Positions 48,156 to 59,383 of a stretch of 64,000 bases of DNA are shown here, piece by piece. Both the position numbers and the translations under genes were made by a program. This DNA is from Acanthochlamys bracteata (Eukaryota; Streptophyta; Magnoliopsida; Pandanales; Velloziaceae), in contig CM034142.1 in the NCBI GenBank assembly GCA_019914995.1, positions 4,483,031 through 4,547,030 on the forward strand, in the 5' to 3' direction. The notes beneath the pieces were generated by a model. That model had not been told where the DNA came from. It made no database searches and was given only the letters and a program-made list of their open reading frames with translations. The number at the start of each line of letters is the position of its first letter. The stretch's first letter is position 1.

Positions 48156-49515
48156 TATAAGGCTACATTGGGATGGTCCATTGTTGATGTCAAGGGTTTA
48201 AATCCTTCAGTTTGCATGCATAAGATCCTAATGGAATAAAACTACAAGCCTGCAGTTGAAAATCAAAGACGTTTGAATCCAAACATGAAGGAGGTGGTGA
48301 GAGCAGAGTTCTAATATTACTTGATGCATAAATCATTTATCCGATATCTGATACCTCATGGGTGAGTCTTGTGCGAGTGGTACAAAAAAAAGGAGGAATA
48401 ACAGTAGTAAAGAACGATAACAATGAGCTCATTCCGACAAGAATTGTCACAGAATCACGGGTATGCATTGATTACAGCAAGTTGAATGATGCTAATCGAA
48501 AAGATCACTTTCCATTACCTTTCATTGATCAAATATTGGAGAGACTTGATGGCCATTCACATTATTCTTTCTTGGATGGGTATTCCGGTTACAATAAAAT
48601 TCCAATAGCACCGGAAGATCAAGAAAAGACCACATTTATATGTTCGTATGGAACTTTTGCATTTCGGAGGATGCCTTTTGGCCTATGCAATGCACCGGCC
48701 ACTTTCTAAAGATATATGATGGCAATTTTTTCTGATATGGTAGAAAGATTCATTGAGATTTTCATGGATGACTTTTCGGTGTTTGAATCTTCTTTTGATG
48801 ACTACCTAAGAAATTTGGCTTTAATTTTGTAACGATGTGAGGAAACTAATTTAGTCTTGAATTGAGAGAAATGCCACTTTATGGTGCTTGAGGGTATTGT
48901 TCTAGGACATCGCATTTCAGCCAAGGAAATAAAAGTTGATCGAGCAAAGGTAGAAGTCAATACAAAATTACCGCCACCAACTTCAGTGAGGGCAGTGAGA
49001 AGCTTTCTTTGGCATGCCGGTTTTTATCGCCGATTCTTCAAAGATTTTTTTCAAAGATAACGAAACCCCTATACAACCTCCTACTCAAGGACATGTCATT
49101 TAAATTTTCTGAAGAGTGCTTCCAAACTTTTAACACTCTAAAACAGAAGCTAGTTTCAGCCCCTTTCATTTTAGCATCGGTTTGGGATTTACCTTTTGAA
49201 ATCATGTGCGATGCTAGTGACTATGTTGTTAGAGCAGTGCTGGGGCAGCGAAAAAACAAAGTATTTAATGTCATCTATTATGCAAACCGAACCTTAACAT
49301 ATGCCCAAATGAATTATGCAACTACAGAGAAGGAGCTTTTAGCTGTTGTGTTCGCTTTTGAAAAATTTCGATCATATTTGGTTTGCTCCAAAGTGATAGT
49401 ATACACTGACCACTCAACTCTCAAGTATTGGCTAACAAAAAAATATGCTAAACCAAGACTCATTCGATGGGTACTTCTGCTGCAAGAATTTGAATTGAAA
49501 ATCTAAGATAGAAGG
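48156..49515 (+). pseudogene. Athila reverse transcriptase and RNase H (complete element), broken
   Basis: Reverse transcriptase: TRIVTESRVCIDYSKLN, HFPLPFIDQILERLDGHSHY, FLDGYSGYNKIPIAPEDQEK, FAFRRMPFGLCNAPATF (48440-48706), and the catalytic FMDDF at 48761-48775. Stops lie in the same frame at 48707-48709 (TAA for expected CAA), 48830-48832 (TAA for expected CAA) and 48863-48865 (TGA for expected TGG). [17 protein letters not shown] and [12 protein letters not shown] follow. RNase H at 49009-49506 is open over 165 codons: [20 protein letters not shown] (first acidic residue in CDAS), [20 protein letters not shown] (the glutamate), [11 protein letters not shown] (the second aspartate). The usual glycine in the DY-V-G-AVLGQ block is arginine here. 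Reverse transcription activity would need the three stops and a frameshift near 49060 absent. Confidence 0.88.
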
Positions 49516-50760
49516 GTTCTGAAAATTAAGTGGCGGATCACTTATCTTAGATAGAACAAGAAGAACAAGGTGAAGCATTCCTTGATGAACTATTATTTTC
49601 TCTTCAAAGTATCGATGCTCTATGGTATGCAGATTTCATGAATTACTTGGCCAGTAGCATTATTCCTTCAAATCTATCTTACCAACAAAAGAAAAAAAAA
49701 TTTGTTGATGTTAAGCACTACATTTGGGAAGATCCAATCCTATACGAACGATGTTCAGATCAGACCATAAGAAGATGTATACCAAAAGAGGAGATCCAAA
49801 ACATCCTGCAGCATTGTCATTATCGGGATATGGAGATCATTTTGGTGGAACAAAAATAGCGACAAAGATACTACAATCAGATTTTTACTGGCCTTCATTA
49901 TTTCGGGATGCACATACATTTGTTGCTACTTGTGATCAATGCCAAAGAACGGAAAATATTTCAAGAAAGAATGAGTTACCACTGAATAATATTCTTGAAG
50001 TTGAATTGTTTGATGTATGGGAATATACTTCATGGGACCATTTCCTTCATCATTTTTGAATAAATACATCTTAATCGGTGTTGATTATGTCTCCAAATGG
50101 GTGGAGGCTGTGGCATTACCTACAAATAACAGTAAGGTTGTGATGAACTTTCTACGAAAATACATTTTTTCTCACTTCAAAAGGAATCATTAGTGATCAA
50201 GGTACACACTTTTCTAGTCGTTAATTTGAACCTTTACTAAGATGGTGTCACACAACGAGTAGCCACTGCCTATCATCCTAAAACCAACGGCCAAGTTGAA
50301 GTTTCAAACCGAGAATTGAAGTGCATATTGAGAAAACAGTGAACACTTCAAGGAAAGATTGGTCAAAGAAATTAAACGATGCACTATGGGCTTACCGCAC
50401 AGCATTCAAAACTCCAATTGGAATGTCTCCGTATCGCCTAGTGTTTGGGAAAGCTTGCCGTCTACCTGTGGAACTAGAGCATCGAGCATATTGGGCAGTT
50501 AAGAAGTTGAATTTTGACATGCAAGCAGCAGGGGAGAAAAGACTGTTGCAGCTAAATGAAATGGATGAATTTCGATATGAAGTTTATGAAAACACTAGAA
50601 TTTATAAGGTAAAACCCAAGGCCTGACATGACAAGAACATATTAAGAAAGGAGTTCACCCGTACACAAGTTCTACTATACAACTCGCGGTTACGTCTATT
50701 CCCTGTAAAGCTTAAATCAAGATGGTCAGATCCATTCACTGTAGTAAGAGTTTTCCCTTA
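49516..50760 (+). pseudogene. Athila integrase (complete element), broken
   Basis: Plus strand. The pre-core reads FMNYLASSIIPSNLSYQQKK, DPILYERCSDQTIRRCIPKE and ILQHCH, then after a frameshift GDHFGGTKIATKILQSDFYW and VATCDQCQRTENIS, giving the H-H-C-C zinc region. The core reads [15 protein letters not shown] (first aspartate, near 50080-50120), [10 protein letters not shown] (second, near 50188-50217) and [13 protein letters not shown] (glutamate, near 50283-50320), each separated by frameshifts or stops. The end from 50321 reads [60 protein letters not shown] and, past a stop at 50624-50626, the beta-barrel end [20 protein letters not shown] and FTVVRVFP. It stops dead at 50760 at an AT-rich stretch. 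The last integrase residues seen in other copies are missing. Confidence 0.85.
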
Positions 50761-51180
50761 GTGTATGTTTGGATTCATAGGTAAGAAATAAGAGTAAGGG
50801 TACAGATAGGAAAAATAATAAGATGACGGATAGAAAATAATAGTTAATTTATCTTACGATGTTTGGATATATGGTAAGAGTAACAAATTAACAATGTTTG
50901 GATAGATGGATAAATAAATGAGTATTGAAATAAACTTTTTATAAAAGACTCAAATGCCCTTTTTTATTTATATCAATACTACTTTTATTAATACAACATA
51001 AACTAATTTATTAATATAATTTTAAATAAACTTTATTAATATAACTTTTAGATTAATTTTTTTATATTAATCTAAAATTATATCAATTATTAAATATAAA
51101 ATCTAATCACAAATATATAGGGAATAATCTACCAGAGAAGAGGGCTACCTTCGTGATAATGTGAAAGCTATCGACTGTGA
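50761..51180. other. AT-rich insertion or replacement at the end of integrase
   Basis: Sequence beginning GTGTATGTTTGGATTCATAG right after CCTTA, followed by several GTTTGGATA/AGATGG repeats and a very AT-rich middle. The start looks like a MITE terminus (TTA then a TGTTTGG-type sequence), but no matching inverted terminus was found at the right, so identity is uncertain. Confidence 0.4.
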
Positions 51181-51188
51181 GTAAAAAA

Positions 51189-51223
51189 AATAAATAATAA
51201 TAATAATAATAATAAATAATAAT
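51189..51223. repeat. AAT microsatellite
   Basis: A run of TAA/AAT triplets with a few interruptions in the 3' non-coding part of the Athila element. The surrounding 51224-51593 has no gene. Confidence 0.85.
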
Positions 51224-51593
51224 GATATACCTGACTAAGTGTGAGACACGAAAGGGAAATTCAGATGACTAGTTACTTTGACTTACTCGATTTAAACTTC
51301 GACATTGAGATTACAAGAGTCAAGAGATCAAAATAGGCATTTGAGCTTATTGACCATGTAAGTACTTATATTCATGAGCTTAGCTTTTTTGCCTTCAATT
51401 ATTTGCTTTCATCTAAACAATTGTGTGTGTGATCGAGAAAATATAATTGGTTGTGCTTTGAAAAATTTTTATGAGTGACGCATTCAATGACAGATCAGAA
51501 TATAACGGTGTTATGAAATCCAACCAAACTACATGAATATTAATATATTTTTTTATTTTTATTTTGATGCTCGAGGGCGAGCAAAATCTAAAT

Positions 51594-51604
51594 GTTGGGG
51601 TATT
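51594..51604 (+). other. Polypurine-tract region before the 3' LTR
   Basis: GTTGGGGTATT directly precedes the 3' LTR and corresponds to the G-rich primer for plus-strand DNA in Athila elements (usually GTGTGGGGG-like). Confidence 0.6.
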
Positions 51605-53024
51605 TGATGTGATCAAACATATACATAATATCGTACACCTTACATCATATATGGTTATTTTTTATATAGAGAATTAATCAAAAAGAACCTAGTTCTTTGT
51701 TTTTTTTAAATTTTCAGGAATTCTATGCAGTCTGAGAGTTTTTTATGAAAATTTAACTTTTCTGTGGAGATTTTGTGAACGGCCAACTGGATTTAAATGC
51801 TAAGATATTCAAATTGGTCCAAGAATTGTTTCAGAATTTTCTAGGCAATCATTTGATAGATATTCACAAAATAAGTTGAGATACGATGCAGATCCGAATC
51901 ATGTGCGCAGTTTCTGAAACGAGTGCACTTGACGGCCTTTCCGATTTTTTAATAATATGCGTGATATATGGTTGAAAAAATAAAACATTGATCTTAATTT
52001 TAAGTATTTGAATGTATTTTCCAAAAACCAAACAGATCCCAAAATGGTGCAGACAAACGGATAGGCAGAGAGATCGGATTAGCTTAAACTGCACCAACCT
52101 AATTATGGAAAGAAAACCCTATAGTTTTAAATACCCAATTTTCAGATTTCGAAGTGGGCAACAGGAGAGAGCACGAAGAGCAGCTCATATAGAGTTTATT
52201 TTCTAGGGTTCTTGCCGCTGGAACGCAGAGAAAGATAGATAGAAGCACAGAGCAAAGAAAAGAGACGGCAGTTCGCTCGACACCACTCTTTGTTCAGGGT
52301 TTTTTTGTTTTATCTCTCTTGTTTCTCTTTGTTTTGTTAGATCTGAAAACTATGAACTAAATTTCTCCTTGCTGGGGCTATGGTGTAGCCTAACTATGAT
52401 GATTAATTCTTAATTCTATGCTATTCGAAGTTTTATAATTGCTTATTGAGTATTCATTACCGTGCTTAATACTTTTGAGTATTTGGCCAATATTCAATCG
52501 ATTTGAGATTTGTATTGACACAGAAATGTGATGTATGAACTAGTCTTTGTGATGAATGCCATAAATTGCATGAGAGATAGAGATGTACTCTTATGGTTCA
52601 TGCAGTTAATCTAGAATGCCATATAACTTAATGAGCTTTGTTGTATGTTAATTCACATAAAGATATAGTGAGTTATTGTATGAAACTATTTTTGGTATAG
52701 CTTGAGAAAGTATATCAAAGAAATTAGGGTTTTCCAATTGTCAATAAAAATTATTAAACTTCGATAGCATGAATACGGAGTTGAATTGGATTAGTTACGG
52801 TGAAATCAAATGCCCTAGCGTTTAAATCATTGAAATCTTAATAGTGTTAGGTTTACTTTGTTTTTCTTTCTCTAGTTTTAGCATTCACTCTTTTTAGATC
52901 GATCGATCATATAATTCTAGAATTAGCTATTTTCGGTACTTAATAAGTTAATCAATCCTCTTGGGAACAATACTTTTCTCATCATTGTATTACTTGTACG
53001 ACTCGTACACTTGCGAAGGCAACA
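51605..53024 (+). repeat. 3' LTR of the complete Athila element
   Basis: It starts TGATGTGATCAAACATATAC and ends CGAAGGCAACA, followed by the target duplication GTATG. Confidence 0.92.
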
Positions 53025-54615
53025 GTATGTCATGGGATCCATCAAATCAATCACTATCTCACAGTGCCTAGTATTCTTTGGGATCTACCGAATCAATCAG
53101 TATCTCTTAGTGTTTAACATATCCTAGAATCCAACGGTACCAATATCTCATTCAAGCATCTATAATGTAATAAGTTAGACCAATATTTGTCAGGTTTTGA
53201 ATTATATCATGCCAATCCATCGCTTAACAAGTGGATGTAATAAAATAGTTCTTCACACAATGATAATGTATGCCCCATGTATTCAATGTTATTACAATCA
53301 TGCTCATGCATGTTTATAAAGTACATCCTATAATCATGTCATTAGGTTTATAAAATGCTAGCATTCTATTTCTATGATTATCATTTTCTAGTAACCAACA
53401 TCTACAAATGAATTTTACATTAAATTCAAGAACACGTACACATACCTAGTAGTTGATGCCAATGATTCTTTAAAGAACTAAGCCATTAATTGCGGCATGC
53501 TTCCAAGGTTAGTATGTTGTGGATCCTATACAAGCATACTTCACACAACACATAATATAACGTAAGGCATAATTTAATTAATACATAGAAAGTGGTTAGT
53601 TATGCCGAGGTTCCAAGCAAACGTTACTTGTGTTGAAAGGCATAACGATATAACTAGAAAAGAAAGACACAGTAACCTTACTTGGGGGTGCACGCAATCA
53701 TCCCAAAACCAAAGCTACCACAAGCTCGGGTCAACTAACAACTCCGCTTCTAATACTATTACGAATATCGAACAACGCGACCGCAATAAGTGAACTAATT
53801 CAAATCCCAAACAATAACTCACAATTCGAACCATCGACTAATGCGAAGGTTAGCGACTAACAAGGGTTAACGAGTCAAAGCAAGATGGACACGAAACTGG
53901 CCCACATCGCAACGATGAATTTGTCGATTTTTTATTCGAAGAACACATACAGCAAAGTAGGTCAAGACTAGCCAATAACAAGTTCAAAGATTCGAAACAG
54001 GAAAAATAGAGCATCAAAACTCACCTAGATTGCCTGCATCGCCAGCTCGCTGTATTCCGGCGAGATTTAGGATTTCGGAGAACTTTTCGACCATAAGGAA
54101 AATCAACAACAAAGTCATCCTAAAGGGCATCAGAGTCTAATATGACCAACAGCCAAGCTTGAAACCATTGCCGATGCCGAAAATGGCCTTTTTCGCGACA
54201 ACCCAACCAAATCGTGCTTCTTCTCTCCTGAGCCATAATTCAGCTCAATTCATAGAGGGGAAAGCATTAGCGAAATGAGGAAGGGATTACCGTAAGTCAG
54301 TCGTGAAGAAATGCATGCGAAAAGCAACAAAGGTTTAAGGTTTTCACCAAGACGTGCTGTCGATTTGAAGGTTCCACTAGCAGTAGCAAAAGCAACAATA
54401 TTAAGGAAGCAGGAGAAGAAGGCCGGAGAATGGAGGCAAAATGGCTGGCGGTAAAGAGATCAACACACAGCAAGGGAGGTTAGGCGAATAGAGTCACGCG
54501 AGAGGGTAAAGAAGGCAAGGAGAAAATGAAAAGATGAATGGAAGGAAAATAAGATAAGGGGAAGAACAAGATCGCTTGGGCTTAACCTAATTAGCCAAGA
54601 TTTGGGGATATCACA
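53025..54615 (-). repeat. Gypsy-like 3' LTR of the outer element (right part)
   Basis: Minus-strand LTR starting TGTGATATCCCCAAATCTTG at 54615, running left into the Athila insertion and continuing at 44470-44382. It is similar through most of its length to 59384-61445, including the tandem GGGATCYACC phrases at 53033-53150. To its right, minus-strand GTTAAGGGGTTTATAT is a plausible polypurine tract. Confidence 0.75.
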
Positions 54616-54853
54616 ATATAAACCCCTTAACAAAAATTCATCCTTGAAATTTCCATACAAAAAGGAAAGAACCCATAATTCGAATTCAAACGGCCAAGCA
54701 ATACCTCACCTCGAGCTCAACGGCTTCTACCCTCGCGAGGCAATGTTGATTCTAAACTTAAGGGTAAAGTGTCCAAATAAAGCCCATCATTTATCAGAAT
54801 CTCACTTAGACAGCAAGGCCTACGAGTCCCTTTTCCTGATGTTTGCGACATCA

Positions 54854-56232
54854 TGATGTGCTTAAAGTATATACATAATATCATATACTCTTACATCATA
54901 TATGCTTGACTTTATACAGAAAAACTAATTAAATAGGACATTATTTCTTTGTTTTTCTTACTATAAGCAGTTTTGTGCAATTTGAGTATCTTTTAATGAA
55001 AATTGACTTTGTGGTGGAGTTTTTCCGAATGGCAAACTAGGTTTGAAAGCTAAAACATTGATATTGGACCATGAATTATTTCAGAATTTTCTAGGCAACC
55101 ATTTAATAGATATTCATAGCACAATTTGAAATGCAGTGCAGACACGGATCATATATGCAATTTCAAAAATGAGTGCAATTGAAAGCGTTCTCGATTTTTA
55201 AATAACATGTGTGATATATGGTTGGAAAGATAAGAAATTGAATTGTGCATAATATTTTCAAAGGCCAAACAGACCCAAAAATGGTGGAGATAATTGGGTG
55301 GGTAGAAAGTTCGAATTAGATTGTACTACCCCAAACTAATTATCGAAAAAGATGCCCTATAGTTTTATATTTAATTTTGAATTTCTTAAGGGCAAGCGCT
55401 GAGGCGTCTAATCTAGGGTTTATTCTTGAATACTTGCTGCTGAAATAGAGAGAAGGATAGAGAGGAGCAAGGACCAAAGAAAAGATACGACAGTTTGCTT
55501 GACAACACTTTGTTCATGGTTCTTTTGTTCCATCTCCATATTTCTCTCTATTTTATTAGATCTAAAAAACTACTTACTATTTTCTCTTTGATGGGCCTAT
55601 GATGTAGCCTAATCCTATGATGATTTAGTTCCTAATTCTATGCAATTTAAAGTTTTATAATTTGCTTATTGTATATTCCCGTGCTTAATACTTTTGAGTA
55701 TATAACCAATATTCAATCGATTTGAGATTCATGTTGAGACAAAGATGTGATATATGTATTAGTCTTTGTAATGAATACCAAGAATTGCAAGAGAGACAGA
55801 TGTACTCTTATGGTTCGTGCAGTTAATTTAGAATGCCACAGAATTTAATGAGCTTTTTCATTATGTTAATTCACATTGAGACATCATGAGTTATTGCATA
55901 AAAATATTTTGTATATCTAGAAAAAGTATATCAAATAATTAGATCCAACTGTCAATAAAGTTTATAATCTACGGTACCATGAATACGGAGTTGAATTTAA
56001 TTACTTACGGTGGAATTAAAATACCCTTGCGCTTAAATCATTGAAATCTCACAAGTTTGGTTTTTGCTAGTTTTGTTTTTCTTTAGTTTTAGCATTCACT
56101 CCTTTTAGATCAATTGTTCAAATCCTAGAATTAGTTATTTTCACTTCCTAATAAGTTAATTAATCCTTGTGGGAATGATACTTTTGTTATCATTGTATTA
56201 CTAGTGCGACTCGTGCACTTACGATTGCAACA
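54854..56232 (+). repeat. Solo Athila-type LTR, TSD CATCA
   Basis: 1379 bp from TGATGTGCTTAAAGTATATA to CTTACGATTGCAACA, flanked by CATCA at 54849-54853 and 56233-56237. It is clearly the same family as 44471-45891 but more diverged. It has no primer site or internal domain. Confidence 0.9.
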
Positions 56233-59200
56233 CATCAACTACAAGTACTTTAAAGTAGAAAAAGTTTTTCTTGTAATAATGGACCTAACCTAGATCAAGC
56301 AGGTGTCTATAATAGCCAAAATTCTATATGGAAACAAGATCATTTTAAAAATAATTAAGCCACAAAACCATCAAGGAACGTACACCCTCGGTTACGAAAA
56401 TCAATAATAACAAAAATTGTCGTCTCGTATGCCAACTGCTGTATAATCCGAATTCACTCAATCAACGAACCACTAACATAACCATAGTCACTCACAATCA
56501 ATCAATTGCCAAGAGGAAAAACAAATATTCGAACTAGCCCTGCGTTCATTTGCCAAAAGGTCCATACCAATCGTTTCACAACATGAAGTCAAATAATCCT
56601 AATAGCCCTGTTACGATAATAAAATTTCAAAACATCAATTGGCTACTCTTGAAAAGGTTAAGATATTCGTGAAAGATATTCTCAAGAATTGACCAACGAA
56701 ATTGCCTCGAGCAAATAAAGTTTTACTGATGAAAGATCCATCGAGTCTTTGAGCTTCTTCATGCTTCCAAATTTAGCCGGATCCTTGCACATTTTCGAGA
56801 GATGCCCTGAAGTACTCCAACATAGTGAAAACTCGGTATGTTCCAAATCATCTGACACATAAATGTATTTGATTGAAGAATTGTACTGACATTTATCTCA
56901 TATGTGCTCCTTGTTGGCATAGATAATGGAGGTAAAGCTTTTGGGTGTCATGATGAAAATGTGGGCCTCCAAGAGAAACTTAATTATGGGTTAGATGGAT
57001 CATATACTTCAATGAGGTAAACACGATGATTAGATTGGAAATCAAGGCCAAGGTCCACAAAAGATGAACAGGCTGCTAAGAGGATCACACACTTCGCATC
57101 TAAAAATCTTTCTTGGTCGCTAGGGTCTTCCGGATGGTAGCTGGTAAACCTCTAAACTCTAAATTATTTCACTGTGCAAGTAATTGGCTCATGACAGCAT
57201 AAGGTTGATCTTGAACAAGCGTTGGGTTATTTCATACGTAGATTAGAGACATTTTAATCTAAAGGACCATAGGTATCACATAGTCCACAAACAATTCTAA
57301 CAAGGTTTCTCTTAATTTCACACCTTCTAACATGCTAACTAATGCAGTTCCAACTTCTAATCACTCACAATAAGAAATCAAACAATTCTTATTGTTTGAA
57401 ACATAACACGAAAGACTACTAAACCTTTCAAGGAGGATAACAAATAGTTCAAAAAGAAACCATTCCAATCAAGCTTATGAAATTAGTTGAGGGTAAAAAT
57501 AATATTCAGAGTTGAACAGTCTCTTAATTCAATACATCAAGTAGTAACGAATAACAAAACATATAATTAACTAATCACAAATGACTAATTAATGAATGCA
57601 TCACTGGTCAAAATGTTTCGAAATCCAATTGAAAAGATAATTCAGCCCCTAACTTGAAATTCAAATTCAATCTAGTTCTAGACATTGAACTATAATTTAA
57701 AAATTCACTAAGGGCGTGTTTCAAATACACCAAACTCCACTTTGATGAAAGCAACCTTCTTAAGGACTATCACCCTCCAGTCTACGTCGTTACACATACC
57801 AAAAAGAGAAACAAATTCAAAATGTTAGTCTAACAATAAGTTGATCCCAGTCATTAGAATACCTTAAAAAGCCTAAGCAACTGTAAGAAACGAACTGAGA
57901 CACTGTCTTCATTAACAAGCGAATCATATCTCTAATTATGTCATTCTATGACCTAGATGGAAGTGTGTCCACTTCAGAACCTTCGAATTGTTCTAAGTTA
58001 GCTATGATAAAATCTTAATAGTCGGCGTTGAAGCCTTAAACTAACAACAAATTCACAAGCTACTTGATTACTGAACCAATAAAATTCATTTCGAAAACAT
58101 TTTAACCACAAGTTATGCCACCTATAAACAACATGCCAACAATATCAAATAGTCGAACACTTGTAAATAATTAGACATGAGCACATAAAACACTAAAGCA
58201 GTAAGAGAAACTCTATTAGTTAGAGTGGTTAAGCCAATGTTTAAAGCCAAAACAATGGCCGAATACTAACATTGCCAACTGTTTGAAACAAAGCTAGAAT
58301 AACGAGCCTAAAGCAATGACTATAACGTTAAACGTCTCGAGGAGGAGCACCAAAACTATAGACATCTAATATGATACATTTATAAAATGAGAGTCCTACT
58401 TAAGCACTGAAAAGTTGAAACAAACTATCTTTCAATGATTACCTACTTAAGCACCAAAATAAAGGAATACCTAAGAGCATAATACGCATCAACATACAAG
58501 AGTAATAGATCATTAATCCATCATATTTTAAACTTGATTCTAGAGCCTATATTCAGAAATCTTCACAGTTAATAATGAGAAACTTATTTTAACACAATGA
58601 AGACCTTGCGTGCCCATCAGCAAATGTTAATAAATAAGTACAACTACAATCAAGACAAGAAGATCTTAAGTAATAGGTTTATTAGAGGATCACAATCCAA
58701 ATTTAGTCCTTAGGATAAAGCGAACAACTAATTTCACTACGCCATATTACTCAATCCAAACAACTCGCAAATCCTAATACAAAAGCAAAAATAATTAACG
58801 CTCATCAAATTAGTGTTGAATGCTTGCGTCTTGATTATTTACTATGCCTACCCTAGCAAGCGCCGCAGTAATGGCAATAGGCGTACCAACTAACCACGAC
58901 AAAGCAAGCCTCCTCTATAGATTTTATGATCGTCCTTGTTTGTGTTGTCTATATCCTCAAGCATAGTCATTTGTAAATGCCTTTACTAAAGTCCTCAAAG
59001 CACCACGAGTGGCATGACACTTGACATAGGTGTCAAGAGTGCCGTTTTGGATAGAAATCCAACAATCTCATGTTTGACCATAACAAAGAATATCAACAAT
59101 ACACCATTGACACGGATCTATCTTAATCATTAACTTAAGGATAACTCCATAGCAAAGCTCTCTTTCTAACAGCTACAAATGAATGTGAGATCTTAAAAGA

Positions 59201-59369
59201 ATCTCTTTGCAAATCGCAACCCTAAATAGGAAAACCTCGCCATTGCTCGCTCATAGTTTATATAATCTAAACTTAAGAAGAATGCTAACGTTAACGCGAA
59301 TTGCACGACCAATGCAAAAGTGCAAATGCAATGATCCTATGGCTCTGTAAGTTTTTAAGATCGACCATA

Positions 59370-59380
59370 CTCTGATACCA
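59370..59380 (-). other. tRNA-iMet-type primer binding site
   Basis: TGGTATCAGAG on the minus strand, three bases from the LTR end GTCGTGACA. This is the usual primer for Del/Tekay-like chromoviruses and copia elements. Confidence 0.8.
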
Positions 59381-59383
59381 TTT

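Larger units (their letters stand above)
44471..53024 (+). mobile_element. Structurally complete Athila-type Ty3/gypsy element, 8554 bp, TSD GTATG
   Basis: Two LTRs of 1421 and 1420 bp (TG...CA ends), direct repeats GTATG at 44466-44470 and 53025-53029, a tRNA-Asp-type primer site, gag, protease, reverse transcriptase, RNase H and integrase in the usual gypsy order, and a purine-rich tract before the 3' LTR. All coding parts are broken, and an AT-rich stretch replaces sequence at the end of integrase. The LTRs show scattered differences from one another, so the insertion is not recent. Confidence 0.92.
54616..59383 (-). other. Interior of the outer gypsy-like element; no recognisable pol genes
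   Basis: Next to the 3' LTR, minus-strand 54616-54680 reads LYGNFKDEFLLRG, the kind of phrase that closes Del/Tekay-like pol. Beyond the solo Athila LTR (54854-56232), the sequence from 56238 to 59369 has no frame that I could match to gag or pol; only short decayed readings are present. Either the coding region was replaced by non-coding sequence (a LARD-like derivative) or it has decayed beyond recognition. Confidence 0.55.
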
